Shown here piece by piece: positions 8,110 through 18,194 of a stretch of DNA of 64,000 nt. Both the position numbers and the translations under genes were made by a program. This DNA is from Luteolibacter pohnpeiensis (lineage in GTDB: Bacteria; Verrucomicrobiota; Verrucomicrobiia; Verrucomicrobiales; Akkermansiaceae): positions 20,545 to 84,544 of the forward strand of contig NZ_JAENIJ010000002.1 in assembly GCF_016595435.1 (NCBI RefSeq). Direction: 5' to 3'. The notes below the pieces were generated by a model, which was given only the letters and a program-made list of their open reading frames with translations, searched no databases and had not been told where the DNA came from. Every line of letters begins with the position of its first letter. Position 1 is the stretch's first letter.

Positions 8110-8856
8110 ATGCAACTCTGGCTCTGTCCCCTCATCGCATTCCTCGCGGGTTCCATCCCCTTCGGCCTGCTCATCGCCAAGCTGAAAGGCGTCGACATCC
8201 GCCAGCATGGCTCCGGTAACATCGGCGCAACCAACGTGCTGCGGGTCATCGGCAAGAAATACGGCATCACCTGCCTGATTCTTGATGCGCTGAAGGGATT
8301 CATCCCCGTGATGATCGCGATGAACCTGATCCGGATCGAAGGAAAGCATCCGGCGCTCGTGTTTGATTTTCTGAATCAATTCGCCCTCCACCTTTCTGCG
8401 GCGGATCAATTCAAAGGGCAGCTCGTGCACGTGCTCACCGCACTGGCAGCGGTGCTCGGCCACAATTATTCGCCATGGGTCGGATTCAAAGGCGGCAAAG
8501 GCATCGCCACCTCGGCCGGAGTCCTGATCGGTCTCATGCCCCCATTCGGTGTAGTCCTTCTGTTAATAATCTGGCTGTTGGTTTTCGCCAGTACCCGCTA
8601 TGTTTCGGTCGCCAGCATCACTGCTGCGGTGGCGCTGCCGGTGATGACCCACCTCGGTGCCAGATTCCACCACATCGACAACGACAAGAGCCTACCAACC
8701 CTCTGGGAAGCAGGAACTTGGAACAAGCCACTGTTTGTATTCACCCTAATCATCGCCATTCTGGCCGTGTGGAAGCATCGCTCCAACTTGCGCCGCCTGC
8801 GCGAAGGCACCGAGAACCGCTTTGAGCCAAAAAAGAAGCAGTCTGCCAATGTCTGA
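8110..8856 (+). CDS. plsY: Glycerol-3-phosphate acyltransferase PlsY
   Basis: This integral membrane enzyme transfers an acyl group from acyl-phosphate to glycerol-3-phosphate, the first step of phospholipid synthesis. The three PlsY motifs are visible: GSIPFGLLIAK in the first helix, the loop HGSGNIGATNVLR, and LGHNYSPWVGFKGGKGIAT. At 248 residues it is somewhat longer than typical (about 200), with an insertion around residues 80-105 that appears to lengthen a periplasmic or cytoplasmic loop. Its stop overlaps the start of gpsA, which makes the acyl acceptor, so the pair forms a functional operon. Confidence 0.95.
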   Translation: MQLWLCPLIAFLAGSIPFGLLIAKLKGVDIRQHGSGNIGATNVLRVIGKKYGITCLILDALKGFIPVMIAMNLIRIEGKHPALVFDFLNQFALHLSAADQFKGQLVHVLTALAAVLGHNYSPWVGFKGGKGIATSAGVLIGLMPPFGVVLLLIIWLLVFASTRYVSVASITAAVALPVMTHLGARFHHIDNDKSLPTLWEAGTWNKPLFVFTLIIAILAVWKHRSNLRRLREGTENRFEPKKKQSANV

Positions 8857-9859
8857 CGCGCCGTTTTCCTCCGCTGCCATCATCGGTTCCGGCTCTTTCG
8901 GCACTGCACTCGCCCTCCTCCTCGCTCCCAAACTGGAGCAGGTTCTGCTCATCGGCCGCGATGCCGACGTGGCCGAAACCATCAACCGTGAACATCGCAA
9001 TCCGCGCTATCTCGGCGATATTCCGCTGCCGGAAAATATTCTCGCAGGCACGGAAAACCCGGCAGCGATCGGGCATCCTCTGATCGTTTTCGCAGTCCCC
9101 ACCTCCGTGACCCGGGCGGTAGCGGAAGAACTGGCAAAAGCTGGACTGCCCGAGCATGCGATTTTGCTTTCCTGCGCGAAGGGCATCGAACGCTCCACCG
9201 GCGAACGCATGTCGGAAATTCTGCGGGAAATCTTTCCCAACAACCCGATTGCGGCACTTTCCGGACCGAATCATGCCGAGGAACTCGCCCGTGGCCTCGC
9301 TTCCTGCGCAGTCATTGGCTCCGACGATTTCGACCTTGCGGTGCGCCTGCAGGAAGCCATTACGCTCCCGCATTTCCGCATCTACACCAGTGATGACCTG
9401 GCGGGCATGGAGCTCGGCGGAGCGGTGAAAAACGTTTTCGCCATCGCTGCCGGCATCGCCCACGGGTTAGGGCTTGGCGACAACGCCGTGGCAGCACTGG
9501 TTACCCGCGCCCTTGCGGAAATGACCCGTCTCGGCACCGAGCTGGGCGGGCGCGCGGAGACTTTCAACGGCCTGTCCGGCATGGGCGACCTGCTGGTCAC
9601 CTGCTATTCGAATCATTCGCGCAACCACCGCGTCGGCTTTGCGCTCGGCGAAGGCAAATCACTCGACGAAGCGGTGTCTGTCCTCGGCATGGTTGCGGAA
9701 GGCGTGCCCAACACGCTGTCGATCTACGACGCAGCCCGCAAAGCGCATGTCCGCACGCCAATCATTGATGCCGTGCATTCCATTCTCTATGGTGGCAAGC
9801 CAGCTGCTCAAGCCATGCAAGAACTCCTGACGCGCGATCCGCGCCCGGAACCCGAATAA
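8849..9859 (+). CDS. gpsA: NAD(P)H-dependent glycerol-3-phosphate dehydrogenase GpsA
   Basis: GpsA reduces dihydroxyacetone phosphate to sn-glycerol-3-phosphate in the cytoplasm. The Rossmann motif GSGSFGTALA is at residues 13-22, with the conserved LSGPNHAEELA and LGGAVKNVFAIAAGIAHG blocks (catalytic Lys in GAVKN) and the GLSGMGDLLVTCYS substrate region. I chose the ATG at 8849 over the TTG at 8822; this gives 336 residues, the usual family length, and an eight-base overlap with the plsY stop, consistent with translational coupling. Confidence 0.96.
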   Translation: MSDAPFSSAAIIGSGSFGTALALLLAPKLEQVLLIGRDADVAETINREHRNPRYLGDIPLPENILAGTENPAAIGHPLIVFAVPTSVTRAVAEELAKAGLPEHAILLSCAKGIERSTGERMSEILREIFPNNPIAALSGPNHAEELARGLASCAVIGSDDFDLAVRLQEAITLPHFRIYTSDDLAGMELGGAVKNVFAIAAGIAHGLGLGDNAVAALVTRALAEMTRLGTELGGRAETFNGLSGMGDLLVTCYSNHSRNHRVGFALGEGKSLDEAVSVLGMVAEGVPNTLSIYDAARKAHVRTPIIDAVHSILYGGKPAAQAMQELLTRDPRPEPE

Positions 9860-9868
9860 CAAGCTCCC

Positions 9869-10480
9869 ATGACCACCGCTGTTGCCTCCAATCCCGGCCC
9901 CATCCGCCGCCTTTACAACTGGACCATTTCCTGGGCGGATCACCCCGCCGGAACCTGGGCTTTGTTTCTGATTGCCTTTGCTGAGTCTTCGTTTTTCCCG
10001 ATTCCTCCAGATGTGCTACTGATCGCACTGTGCTTCGGCGCTCGTCAGAAATGGATGAAATACGCCACCGTCTGCACCATCGGCTCGGTGCTTGGAGCAG
10101 CTGCCGGTTGGTTCATCGGCTGGGGATTCTGGGCAACGGTCCACCATTGGTTCATCCCCCATCTCTTCACCCAAGCCCAGTTCGACAAAGTCGGCGGGAT
10201 GTATGCCAGCAACGCATTTCTCGCGGTGTTCGCAGCTGCCTTCACCCCGATTCCGTTCAAGGTGTTCACAATCGCCGCCGGGGTTTTCCATGTCAGCATC
10301 CCAGTGCTTTTGCTCGGTTCCCTCGTCGGTAGAGCAGGACGGTTTTTCATCGTCGCTGGCTTGATCCGAATCTTCGGACCTACCGTGAAACCGTTCATTG
10401 AAAAGCACCTTGAGTGGTGTTTCCTGATCGGTGGCCTGTTACTGATCGCCGGATTTGTTTTGATCAAATTCCTCCACTAA
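9869..10480 (+). CDS. YqaA family membrane protein (VTT/SNARE-associated domain)
   Basis: A 203-residue membrane protein with about four to five helices. The stretch ESSFFPIPPDVLL and the later FTPIPFKVFTIAAG are the paired proline-containing re-entrant loops typical of the YqaA branch of the DedA/VTT superfamily. DedA relatives take part in membrane lipid (undecaprenyl or phospholipid) flipping; YqaA itself is uncharacterised. It starts ten bases after gpsA and nine bases before the LolA-like gene, which fits a lipid and envelope operon running from 8110 to 11112. Confidence 0.88.
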   Translation: MTTAVASNPGPIRRLYNWTISWADHPAGTWALFLIAFAESSFFPIPPDVLLIALCFGARQKWMKYATVCTIGSVLGAAAGWFIGWGFWATVHHWFIPHLFTQAQFDKVGGMYASNAFLAVFAAAFTPIPFKVFTIAAGVFHVSIPVLLLGSLVGRAGRFFIVAGLIRIFGPTVKPFIEKHLEWCFLIGGLLLIAGFVLIKFLH

Positions 10481-10488
10481 GATTCCTC

Positions 10489-11112
10489 ATGCGCAGCCTG
10501 CTTTGTTCCATCGTCCTGATCGCCTCCGCCCATGCCCAGGATGCGGTGCTGCAAAGTTGGCTGGAACATCAGGCCGAGGTGAAATCGCTGGATGCGACAT
10601 TCACCCAGGAACGCAAGCTGCCCGCACTGAAAAACCCGGTCGTCACGCCAGGGCGAATCAGTTTCCAAAAACCGGACAAGATCCGTTGGCAACTGGGTGA
10701 GCCGACCGAAACCCTCGCCGTCTCCGATGGCAAAACGCTGACGATGATCGAGGAAGCGGACAAAACCGCGCGCCAGATTCCAGCGGATTCGCCACGCGCC
10801 GCTCGTTTCACCGCTTTGACTGGCAGTGCCTTCGCCAATCCCACCGCATTCACCGATGCCTTCGAAATTGTCGAAAAGCGGGTCACGCTCGGCATTCATC
10901 AATACACCTTGAAGCCGAAGGACCGGAAATTCCGCTCGCAGGTTCCGTGGGTTTTTATCGACATCGATCCCGAAAAAAACGAGCTGCGCGCTTTCGAACT
11001 GGAGCTGAAGGACAAGTCCCGCCTCCGCACCGTTTTTCACAATCCGAAGTTCAATCAAGTGCTCCCCGATTCGCTCTTCACGCCGGATCTAACCGGCTAT
11101 TCGGTGAAGTAA
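10489..11112 (+). CDS. LolA-like outer-membrane lipoprotein carrier protein
   Basis: The 207-residue protein has a short signal peptide (cleavage after AHAQ). The mature part is LolA-like: the first helix with VKSLDATFTQERKLPAL, strands with GRISFQKPDKIRWQL and LAVSDGKTLTMIE, and a C-terminal DSLFTPDLTGYSV. LolA carries lipoproteins across the periplasm from LolCDE to the outer membrane. Many divergent LolA-like proteins exist in gene clusters for other lipids, so the exact cargo is uncertain. The ATG at 10489 is chosen because the signal peptide begins there; an upstream in-frame start would overlap the YqaA gene. Confidence 0.85.
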   Translation: MRSLLCSIVLIASAHAQDAVLQSWLEHQAEVKSLDATFTQERKLPALKNPVVTPGRISFQKPDKIRWQLGEPTETLAVSDGKTLTMIEEADKTARQIPADSPRAARFTALTGSAFANPTAFTDAFEIVEKRVTLGIHQYTLKPKDRKFRSQVPWVFIDIDPEKNELRAFELELKDKSRLRTVFHNPKFNQVLPDSLFTPDLTGYSVK

Positions 11113-11130
11113 TTTAAAATTACGGGAAAC

Positions 11131-11170
11131 AAAAAAGGGCGCGGATCGTTTCCAACCCGCACCCATTTTA
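11131..11170 (-). terminator. Terminator hairpin for the GH2 gene, possibly bidirectional
   Basis: GGGCGCGG (11137-11144) pairs imperfectly with CCGCACCC (11157-11164). Read leftward it is followed by six Ts, 22 bp beyond the GH2 stop at 11192; read rightward it is followed by ATTTTA after the LolA-like gene. The same stem core occurs at 21678-21715. Confidence 0.7.
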
Positions 11171-11191
11171 TGGCTTAGAATCGAATTTATC

Positions 11192-14100
11192 TCAGTCCTG
11201 ATCAGGCGCGCGAAGTCGGAAGAATTGAGCGTTCTGTTGAATCGGCAAGGTGAGTTCAAACCGATCGCCCACCGTGCTGGCGGCGTCCTCAACCTCTTGC
11301 CACGATGAATCGAGGTCGTCATTCTGTTCCAAAATCCAATCCGCTGCCCAAACCGGCCAGCTGAGGGTGACCGAGGTCGTGTCAGAAACCACGGTCAAAT
11401 CAGCCATTGGCGCAGAGACACTCGCGACTGCCGAGGGCGATCCTGGCCCCGCCTCGCTGACTGCCGTGATGCGATAGAACCAAGCCGATCCCGGACTCAC
11501 GGCTGGGTCGGTAAAACTGGTGCCGATCAAGTCGCTCGCCACCGTGGTGAAAGGTCCATCCGCACTGGTCGATCTCTCGATCGTATAAGTCAGCGCCTCC
11601 ACCACTGGGGTCCAGGTAAGTGTCGTGGAATCGTCGCCCATCGAGATCGCCAGATTCGTGGGAACGCGCGGTGCGACGGCTGGTCCCATGCCCCATTTGT
11701 AGGCCAGGGCCGAGTTGAGTGCGGAGCGGTTCGCTTCATCCACCACACCTTCGAAAATACGCACTTCCGCGATGTCTCCTGTGAAAAAATTCTCCAAAGT
11801 TGGATGAGCTCCCAATGTCAGCATGGAAGGCGAACTCAGCAGCTGTCGCCCAGCCGTCCCGCTATCCTGCAGAACGCCATCGACATAAAGTTCAATCAAT
11901 CCCGTGTCGCGAGTCCGTTGAAAGATCGCGATGTGAGGTTGTCCGTCGTTGAAGCCTTTGGCTGAGGTGAGCGTAACGTCAGGTCTGCCCGTTCCAGCGA
12001 GCAAAGTTCCGTCGGCGCGCAGGCTCATGCCAAAATCATCCACCGAATTCGGCATCTCACCGCTGACCAATCCCGCTCCCGTCCAATACCCGCTGCCAGT
12101 TCCGATGCCCTGATTGCTACGGAAAACACAGTAGATTGTGAAATCCTCACTAACGGGTGACTCGAACTCCAGGTAGTCCGACTCGCTGGCATTGAAATGC
12201 ACCACGGGCAGCCCGTTGATTTGACTGGTCGCCAAGCTCGGTTGTCGGCCTGCGTTTGCCTGCACTGCATCCCGACCAAAGCCGGAAAGATCCGTCCAGG
12301 ATTCCAATTCGCTGCCGTCTGCCAGATCACTGAATTCGTCCGCGCGGAACCAGGTGACCAACTCAGGCACCGGACCTTGCGGAATGGATACCATTACCGC
12401 GATTTCTTCAGAATCGGCACTGGTTGCATCCGCATTCGCAGCTGCGACACGATAGTAATACGTTTCCCCATCCACCACTTCAGGGTCGACGACTGCGTTC
12501 ACCGGCGTGGTAAAATCGAGGTCCTCGTATGGACCACCCGGTGTGCTGGCGCGCTTGATCAGGTAATGCGTTGCCCCCGGTGAGCTGGCCCATCCGAGCG
12601 TTGCGCCGTCCACCCCGCTTGCGGTCACAAAATCTTGTGGGGCGGTCGGAGTTGGACGCTGCGGCACGACAAGATCAGTTTGAACCCGAGCAAGGCCGAC
12701 ATCGACGAACTGTCCGCCACTGAGCTGCTGGCAATGCACCGCCAGAACATTATCTCCATTGGGAATGATCGCCGCACGTGCTTCCGGACTGATTTCTAAC
12801 AATCCGTAGTCCACCAGGAACCCATCGACATCGGCAGCGAGAACACCATTGATGTAGATTTCGACATTGTCGTCGAAAAACGCTGTGAATTGAAGCTCGG
12901 CGATTTCTTCTTCCGCTAGATCGCCCGGGTTGAAGTGGGTTCGCATCCAAATGTCGGAAGTCGACCAGGTGGTGCGGGTGTAATCCTCGAGGTTGTAAGG
13001 ATCACCGGCACCGAATCCTCCAGGTCCGCTATTCCAAGTGGAATCGTCGAAGCCGGTCTGCGTCCAGGATGCCTGCGGTTGCGACGTCGAATATTGCCAG
13101 GTAACGCCGGAGTTCCGTGAGTTTGGCACGACGTCTGTAATGGTTCGTGTCGCGCTGGCACCCAGCACCGCAGCGCGAATTCGATCCGCGTCCACCTTCC
13201 GAACCTTGCGGTCATAGGTCAGGAATCCATTCAGTTCGATTTCGACATCGGTAATCTCGGTGTAGACCGCGCCGCTCAATCCATGATCGCTGACAAATCC
13301 GGTGATGTGGGAACTCATGCGCTCGAAAATGGATGCGAGTTCATCGCCATCGGCAGCGTCCACGTAGCCCCAGCCATCTGCCCAGGTATGCCCCTCAACT
13401 CCAAGGCCAACACCGCCGAATTCACCGCAAACCACGGCCTGCGTTTCGCTAACCGGGAAGCCAGGATTCGGATAGGTATGCCAGTCTTTGATACTACCGG
13501 AGCCGTAGAGGTTCCATCCGCTCGCCTCGTTGACCAGGCGTGATGGATCCAGATCCTCAACCATCGATACCAGTTCCGGAGTGTTGTGCTGTCCCTGCCC
13601 CTCGTTGAATACCACCCAGCTCACGATCGACGGATGATTCCAGTGATTCTCAACCATCGTCGTCAGCTCGGATTCGAACTGAGGCTCATCCACCGGTACG
13701 GAAACGGTCGTATACGAATTGGCGCTTGGCATGTCCTGCCAGACCATGATGCCTAGCTTGTCCGCCCAATAATACCAGCGATCCGGCTCGACCTTGATGT
13801 GCTTGCGGATCATGTTGAAACCAAGAATCTTCGATTGCTCGATATCCGCCTTGAGCGCCAGATCCGTGGGTGCGGTGTAGTTTCCATCCGGCCAATACCC
13901 TTGGTCGAGCGGGCCATACTGAAAGACAAACTCGTCGTTGAGCAGCATCTTTTGAAAACCGTCCGATTCGCCCAAACTGATCTTCCTCATGCCGAAATAG
14001 CTGCCCACCGAGTCAATCTCACCGCTTCCGTCATGAAGGCTGACCTGCAATTCGTAGAGAAACGGATCATCCGGTGACCAGAGGTGCGGATCAGTGATCG

Positions 14101-14938
14101 GAAGATCAATTACGGTGTTCGCCGTACCCGTGGCGCTTGCGACAGAAACACCATCGACCCATGCGGTGACCGTCACTTCCATTCCTTCGACAGCAGCCGG
14201 GACATTTGCAGTGACCTGAAGCCGGCTTTGGTCGACATCCGGCACAAGCTTCAGATCTTCAATGTGGGTTTCTGGAACCGGTTCCAACCAGACAGTCTGC
14301 CAAATTCCACTGGCGGACGTATACATGATCCCGCCGGGACTGGTCGTTTGTTTGCCACGGGGTTGTCCGTAGTTATCGGTTGGATCATAAACACGGACAA
14401 TCAACTCCTGCGGCCCATCGCCATTGAGATATGGAGTGATGTCGTATGTCGTCCGATCATAGCCGCCTCGGTGGACTCCCAAGCTAACGCCATTAACGAA
14501 CACCTCCGACTCCCAATCCACGGCGTCGAGGTGCAGTTGAATCCGTTGACCTTCCCAATTTTGAGGAACCTCAAACGTGCGGCGATACCAGGATCTCGGA
14601 AAACTTTCCTGCACGCCTGACAGAGCCGACTCAATGGGAAATGGCACCAGAATTTGCCCATCCAGGGTTTGCCCGGTGGGTGTGGCATCTCCTGCAGCTC
14701 CACTTTCGAATTGCCAGATTCCATTGAGATTTAGCCAGTCACTTCGCTCCAATTGAGGTCGCGGATATTCCGGCAAAGGAGAGGCGGGATCGACGAGTTG
14801 TGCCCACGGCGACATGATCGTCGCATGCCCCGGCTGCCAATTGGATGAAGTTTGCGCGAATGCCAATAACGGGAGAAGCGGAAGGACTCCTCCAACCGTG
14901 CGGGCCATGTATTGCATGAGATGGGTTATTCTATTCAT
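11192..14938 (-). CDS. Glycoside hydrolase family 2 multidomain enzyme (beta-galactosidase-like)
   Basis: This 1248-residue secreted enzyme has a signal peptide (cleavage near AFAQ, residue 29). The GH2 sugar-binding jellyroll spans about 55-215, an immunoglobulin-like domain 220-325 and the TIM barrel about 330-600. The acid/base is E446 in VVFNEGQGQ and the nucleophile is E506 in VVCGEFGGV, both in the family positions. A second galactose-binding-like domain follows (about 600-755), then Fn3 (about 765-860), LamG (about 865-1075), a second Fn3 and a C-terminal beta module ending FFRLRAPDQD. Family members cleave beta-galactosides, beta-glucuronides or beta-mannosides; the linkage cannot be told here. 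No PEP-CTERM tail is present, so the protein is probably periplasmic or released. It is followed by a terminator and preceded on the same strand by the esterase gene, 69 bp away. Confidence 0.92.
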   Translation of the reverse strand: MNRITHLMQYMARTVGGVLPLLPLLAFAQTSSNWQPGHATIMSPWAQLVDPASPLPEYPRPQLERSDWLNLNGIWQFESGAAGDATPTGQTLDGQILVPFPIESALSGVQESFPRSWYRRTFEVPQNWEGQRIQLHLDAVDWESEVFVNGVSLGVHRGGYDRTTYDITPYLNGDGPQELIVRVYDPTDNYGQPRGKQTTSPGGIMYTSASGIWQTVWLEPVPETHIEDLKLVPDVDQSRLQVTANVPAAVEGMEVTVTAWVDGVSVASATGTANTVIDLPITDPHLWSPDDPFLYELQVSLHDGSGEIDSVGSYFGMRKISLGESDGFQKMLLNDEFVFQYGPLDQGYWPDGNYTAPTDLALKADIEQSKILGFNMIRKHIKVEPDRWYYWADKLGIMVWQDMPSANSYTTVSVPVDEPQFESELTTMVENHWNHPSIVSWVVFNEGQGQHNTPELVSMVEDLDPSRLVNEASGWNLYGSGSIKDWHTYPNPGFPVSETQAVVCGEFGGVGLGVEGHTWADGWGYVDAADGDELASIFERMSSHITGFVSDHGLSGAVYTEITDVEIELNGFLTYDRKVRKVDADRIRAAVLGASATRTITDVVPNSRNSGVTWQYSTSQPQASWTQTGFDDSTWNSGPGGFGAGDPYNLEDYTRTTWSTSDIWMRTHFNPGDLAEEEIAELQFTAFFDDNVEIYINGVLAADVDGFLVDYGLLEISPEARAAIIPNGDNVLAVHCQQLSGGQFVDVGLARVQTDLVVPQRPTPTAPQDFVTASGVDGATLGWASSPGATHYLIKRASTPGGPYEDLDFTTPVNAVVDPEVVDGETYYYRVAAANADATSADSEEIAVMVSIPQGPVPELVTWFRADEFSDLADGSELESWTDLSGFGRDAVQANAGRQPSLATSQINGLPVVHFNASESDYLEFESPVSEDFTIYCVFRSNQGIGTGSGYWTGAGLVSGEMPNSVDDFGMSLRADGTLLAGTGRPDVTLTSAKGFNDGQPHIAIFQRTRDTGLIELYVDGVLQDSGTAGRQLLSSPSMLTLGAHPTLENFFTGDIAEVRIFEGVVDEANRSALNSALAYKWGMGPAVAPRVPTNLAISMGDDSTTLTWTPVVEALTYTIERSTSADGPFTTVASDLIGTSFTDPAVSPGSAWFYRITAVSEAGPGSPSAVASVSAPMADLTVVSDTTSVTLSWPVWAADWILEQNDDLDSSWQEVEDAASTVGDRFELTLPIQQNAQFFRLRAPDQD

Positions 14939-15007
14939 GATTGTTAGATAAAATTAATTGAATGATTGGCACTGGCCGAACCGGGCCATGGTGCCAGGGT
15001 TGGTGGG

Positions 15008-18000
15008 TTACGGAACCTCCGCTACAAGGCGGAAAAACACCTTGGGATGATCTTCGACGGCAACTTCGATCCCATACGAGTCCGTCTGTTTGCTGACAAC
15101 CAGGCTGCCATCGCTGAGCGTATCCGCCGCGAACCAGCTTTCCAAATCGAACGAATACTGCAACTCCAGTAGGGAATTGTCTATCTGTTCATTGAGTGGC
15201 AATGCCCATTCCACCCACGATTTTCCGTCACGGACGACAGGACCATTGAGTGCAAGTTCATCGCGAGTTGTTGGGTTGGTTCCCAAGTAGTATTCGATTC
15301 CATTGGCATATCCATCCCCGTCAGGGTCGGCTTCCCACGTGGCAGCCGGATCATCCGAAGCCGCAAAATATTGCTGCTGCCACGATCCATAGGAGTTGTC
15401 TTCGACCACGAAACGCACGTGATCAAAATCAACGTAGGTGTCTGAACTGCCATCGAGTTTGGCGATACGAATCGAAAGCGCTTGATCCCCGCCGAGAGTG
15501 GTAGGTGCCCGATAAGTCAGCTCGACTTCGGTGAATTTGCCTGCAGCGTCTCCAGCATTCAGCGCGTCCAGTTCATCACGCTGAATCGTCCGCGACGCCA
15601 GAACCTCCGAGCCGCCACGGATTTCAAGGATGGCGCCAGCGAAAGACTCTTCACCTGCCCGAATTCCAAGTGCGGCACTCAGTGTGTAATTTTTCCCCGC
15701 CTCTAACAACGCGCTGCGGGTTTGTAGAAATCCAGTCCCAGCGGGTGAGCCGGAGATGAATCCAACATGCGGACCGTCCATCCCTGGCACCGTTCCGCCG
15801 GATGAAGTGCTTGCACCGGGATAGGACGAGTCGTCCGGATTGTAGTAGCCGCATGAACCTTCGGCGACTCCATCAAGTTCCGGGTTCAAGGCACGCCACC
15901 CGATCACCGAAGGACTTGATGTCGCCGAGGTATCGATCGTGTGAGAACTTCCATCCGCAAGTGCGAGGTTCGATTCAAAGTCCCCATTTTTCAGCGCGAC
16001 AGGAGCTGATCCGCTCAAAATTTCAAGCCATTGGGAGGCGTGGGCCGTGAGTCCGGTTTCATTGAAATGAACCGTATCGCTGAGCTTCCCCTCAAGATGG
16101 AAATCATCGGTTGCCGAGCCAGGGTAGGTATTGGAAACCGAATGGATAACAGCTCGTTGTCCGGCAACGACCGGCTCTTCCTGCGACAAGGTTGTGTTGT
16201 CGATGTAGCTGGCCTCTGCAATATACCAGCGGAAATCCCAGCCTGCGTCCTCACGACTCTGCTCGATGATGCTTTCCAATCGAGCCGCGTAAACCGAGGT
16301 AGTGGTATTGATTTGCGAGTCAAACTCGCCCTGATGCCAAAGCATCGCGCGGAATCCACCCGCAGGAAAGGCCTTCACCGCACTTTGAATCCGCGGATAA
16401 AGCTCTGCCCCTGGAACCCACTGATCGACACGAGTTCCGCCAATGCCGACGGTCCCGAATGCCACCGGCACCTGATTGCGTTCAACCAACATCGGCCCCA
16501 AGCGGGTCCACGGTGAGCCGCCGTTTCCATTCGAACCAGGCATGGGATCGGAAGCGAGCGTCCAGGAGTGCGACGCAAAATCCCAGGCACTGACCCGATC
16601 GTCCGATGAAACAATCGGCGGCCAACCGAAGTTCGCGGAATTCGATTGGCCGGAAACCAGATAAACATCCCCCACGCCGACTTTTTGGATGATGGCGAAG
16701 GCACCCGGCTCCTCGTCAAAGATCGCCCGAAGCTCCAACTGATACCATCCGCCCGCTTCAACATTCGCGACCATGCCGCTGAAAGTTCCGGCTGATGGCG
16801 ACTCATCAAGGGTGGTCCAATCCACGCCAGTTCCATCGTAACCATCCATTACGATCAACCGAGCCTCGATCCGATCGGGGGAACAGGTAAACGTTCCGGA
16901 AATTTCGAGGTCCGACTTGTTAGATTCATCCCGCTGGATCACTTGGCGTGACACGGGCGAGGCCACTGAAAGTGTTCCCGGTGCGGTGGATGGAGAAGCG
17001 AGCAGGCGCACATCGTCGACTGCCCAGTCATTATCGATCGCCCCCGACTCATCAATCGTGCTGATCAATCGAATGCCGATGGGTTGGCCAAACCACGCGT
17101 CTGTCGCCTGCACTTCCGACAGACTTGCAGTCAAGATGGTGAGTGCGTCCTGGCTATCCTGAACTTCCTCGGCAAGGACAGCAGCGGAAGCGATGACCTG
17201 AAAATCGCCGTAGTAAAGCTGGAGCTGAAATTCATTTCCATCGGTTGATCCTGTCCATGCAGGCGATGCCTTCGCCACCGCAACCGAGAGATCATAGGAC
17301 CGGCCCAGCTCGAACACCGTGGGAAGCGTTCGGAAAAACCCATTTCCCACGTCTGAGTTGAACCATGCCGCCTGAGTGCCATCGAGATTGCTGAGGTTGA
17401 TTGCTCCCCCACCCCATCCGTTGGCGACGTATCCCCGAGTCGCAACTCCGGTCCACGACCACCCGGTCGGCTCGCCGACAGCTGCATTTCCCGCCTCAAG
17501 GCCAGGAAGCTCGAACGATGCATTCGGGATCGCGATCAGCTCCTGGCCGCTCGTTGATTCCAGGCGAACATCATCGATGGCCCAATCATTGCCACCATTT
17601 GAAAAATCGGCGCTGCTGACCAGTCGAATGCCAATCGACTGACCCGCCCATGCATCGTCGGCAGCGACTACCGGCAGGACCACTTCCAAATCGATGAGTG
17701 CTCCACGGCTATCCTGAAGTTCGGTTGCCGTCACCGATGCGGATGCGACAACTTCAAAATCACCGTAGTAAAGCTCGATGGACAACGTGTTGCCAGCTGT
17801 CGAACCGGTCCAGGCAGGTGAAGCTTTCACCGCGCCGACGGTCAGTCGATAGCTGTTTCCCTCAGCAAACGCTTCGGAGAGGACCTGATGGAATCCACTG
17901 CCAGCCCGGGTGTTGAACCAAGCCGCTTGATTGCCATCCAGATTCGAAATCTCGATGGCGCCGGAATTCCAGCCATTGTCCACATAGCCATAGTCTCCGA

Positions 18001-18169
18001 CACCGTTCCAGGTCCAGTTTTCCGGTTCGGTCAACGACGCACTGTCTGCAGCCAGAACCGGCAGTTCAAATGAGCCATTCGGCACTTCGATCACTTCTCC
18101 ATCCGCTTGGCTCAGCGCACCACCAAGGCACGCTGCTGCGAGCGGAACAACGATAACTCGTTTCCACAT
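15008..18169 (-). CDS. Sialate O-acetylesterase-like (SASA/SGNH) esterase with duplicated N-terminal domain
   Basis: A 1053-residue secreted protein. After a signal peptide (about 1-24) come two tandem copies of a ~180-residue beta-sandwich domain (about 26-206 and 210-389), each opening with PN(G/A)SFELP, containing SNLDGxQAAWFN and KASPAWTGST, and closing with DWAxDDVRL. The catalytic SASA domain (about 400-720) carries the nucleophile S509 in VSGQSNSAN, the WHQGE block at 611-615 and H701 in VHFNETG. A further carbohydrate-binding-like domain (about 725-975) opens with NGDFESN, followed by a linker with a calcium-binding-type DPDGDGYANGIEYYLG motif and a terminal module ending FFRL. SASA enzymes remove acetyl groups from sialic acids or plant and algal glycans. 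The neighbour at 18195 contains a third copy of the duplicated domain. Confidence 0.88.
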   Translation of the reverse strand: MWKRVIVVPLAAACLGGALSQADGEVIEVPNGSFELPVLAADSASLTEPENWTWNGVGDYGYVDNGWNSGAIEISNLDGNQAAWFNTRAGSGFHQVLSEAFAEGNSYRLTVGAVKASPAWTGSTAGNTLSIELYYGDFEVVASASVTATELQDSRGALIDLEVVLPVVAADDAWAGQSIGIRLVSSADFSNGGNDWAIDDVRLESTSGQELIAIPNASFELPGLEAGNAAVGEPTGWSWTGVATRGYVANGWGGGAINLSNLDGTQAAWFNSDVGNGFFRTLPTVFELGRSYDLSVAVAKASPAWTGSTDGNEFQLQLYYGDFQVIASAAVLAEEVQDSQDALTILTASLSEVQATDAWFGQPIGIRLISTIDESGAIDNDWAVDDVRLLASPSTAPGTLSVASPVSRQVIQRDESNKSDLEISGTFTCSPDRIEARLIVMDGYDGTGVDWTTLDESPSAGTFSGMVANVEAGGWYQLELRAIFDEEPGAFAIIQKVGVGDVYLVSGQSNSANFGWPPIVSSDDRVSAWDFASHSWTLASDPMPGSNGNGGSPWTRLGPMLVERNQVPVAFGTVGIGGTRVDQWVPGAELYPRIQSAVKAFPAGGFRAMLWHQGEFDSQINTTTSVYAARLESIIEQSREDAGWDFRWYIAEASYIDNTTLSQEEPVVAGQRAVIHSVSNTYPGSATDDFHLEGKLSDTVHFNETGLTAHASQWLEILSGSAPVALKNGDFESNLALADGSSHTIDTSATSSPSVIGWRALNPELDGVAEGSCGYYNPDDSSYPGASTSSGGTVPGMDGPHVGFISGSPAGTGFLQTRSALLEAGKNYTLSAALGIRAGEESFAGAILEIRGGSEVLASRTIQRDELDALNAGDAAGKFTEVELTYRAPTTLGGDQALSIRIAKLDGSSDTYVDFDHVRFVVEDNSYGSWQQQYFAASDDPAATWEADPDGDGYANGIEYYLGTNPTTRDELALNGPVVRDGKSWVEWALPLNEQIDNSLLELQYSFDLESWFAADTLSDGSLVVSKQTDSYGIEVAVEDHPKVFFRLVAEVP

Positions 18170-18194
18170 ATCGATCTGATGGTGGCAAAATGAA

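Noticed and set aside
8822..8848. Earlier TTG start for gpsA
   Set aside because: It would add nine residues not typical of the family; the ATG at 8849 gives the usual length and a coupling overlap.
11192..18169. Many long antisense frames within the GH2 and esterase genes (for example 14084-14620 plus)
   Set aside because: They oppose long frames with clear catalytic motifs and show no domain signal of their own.
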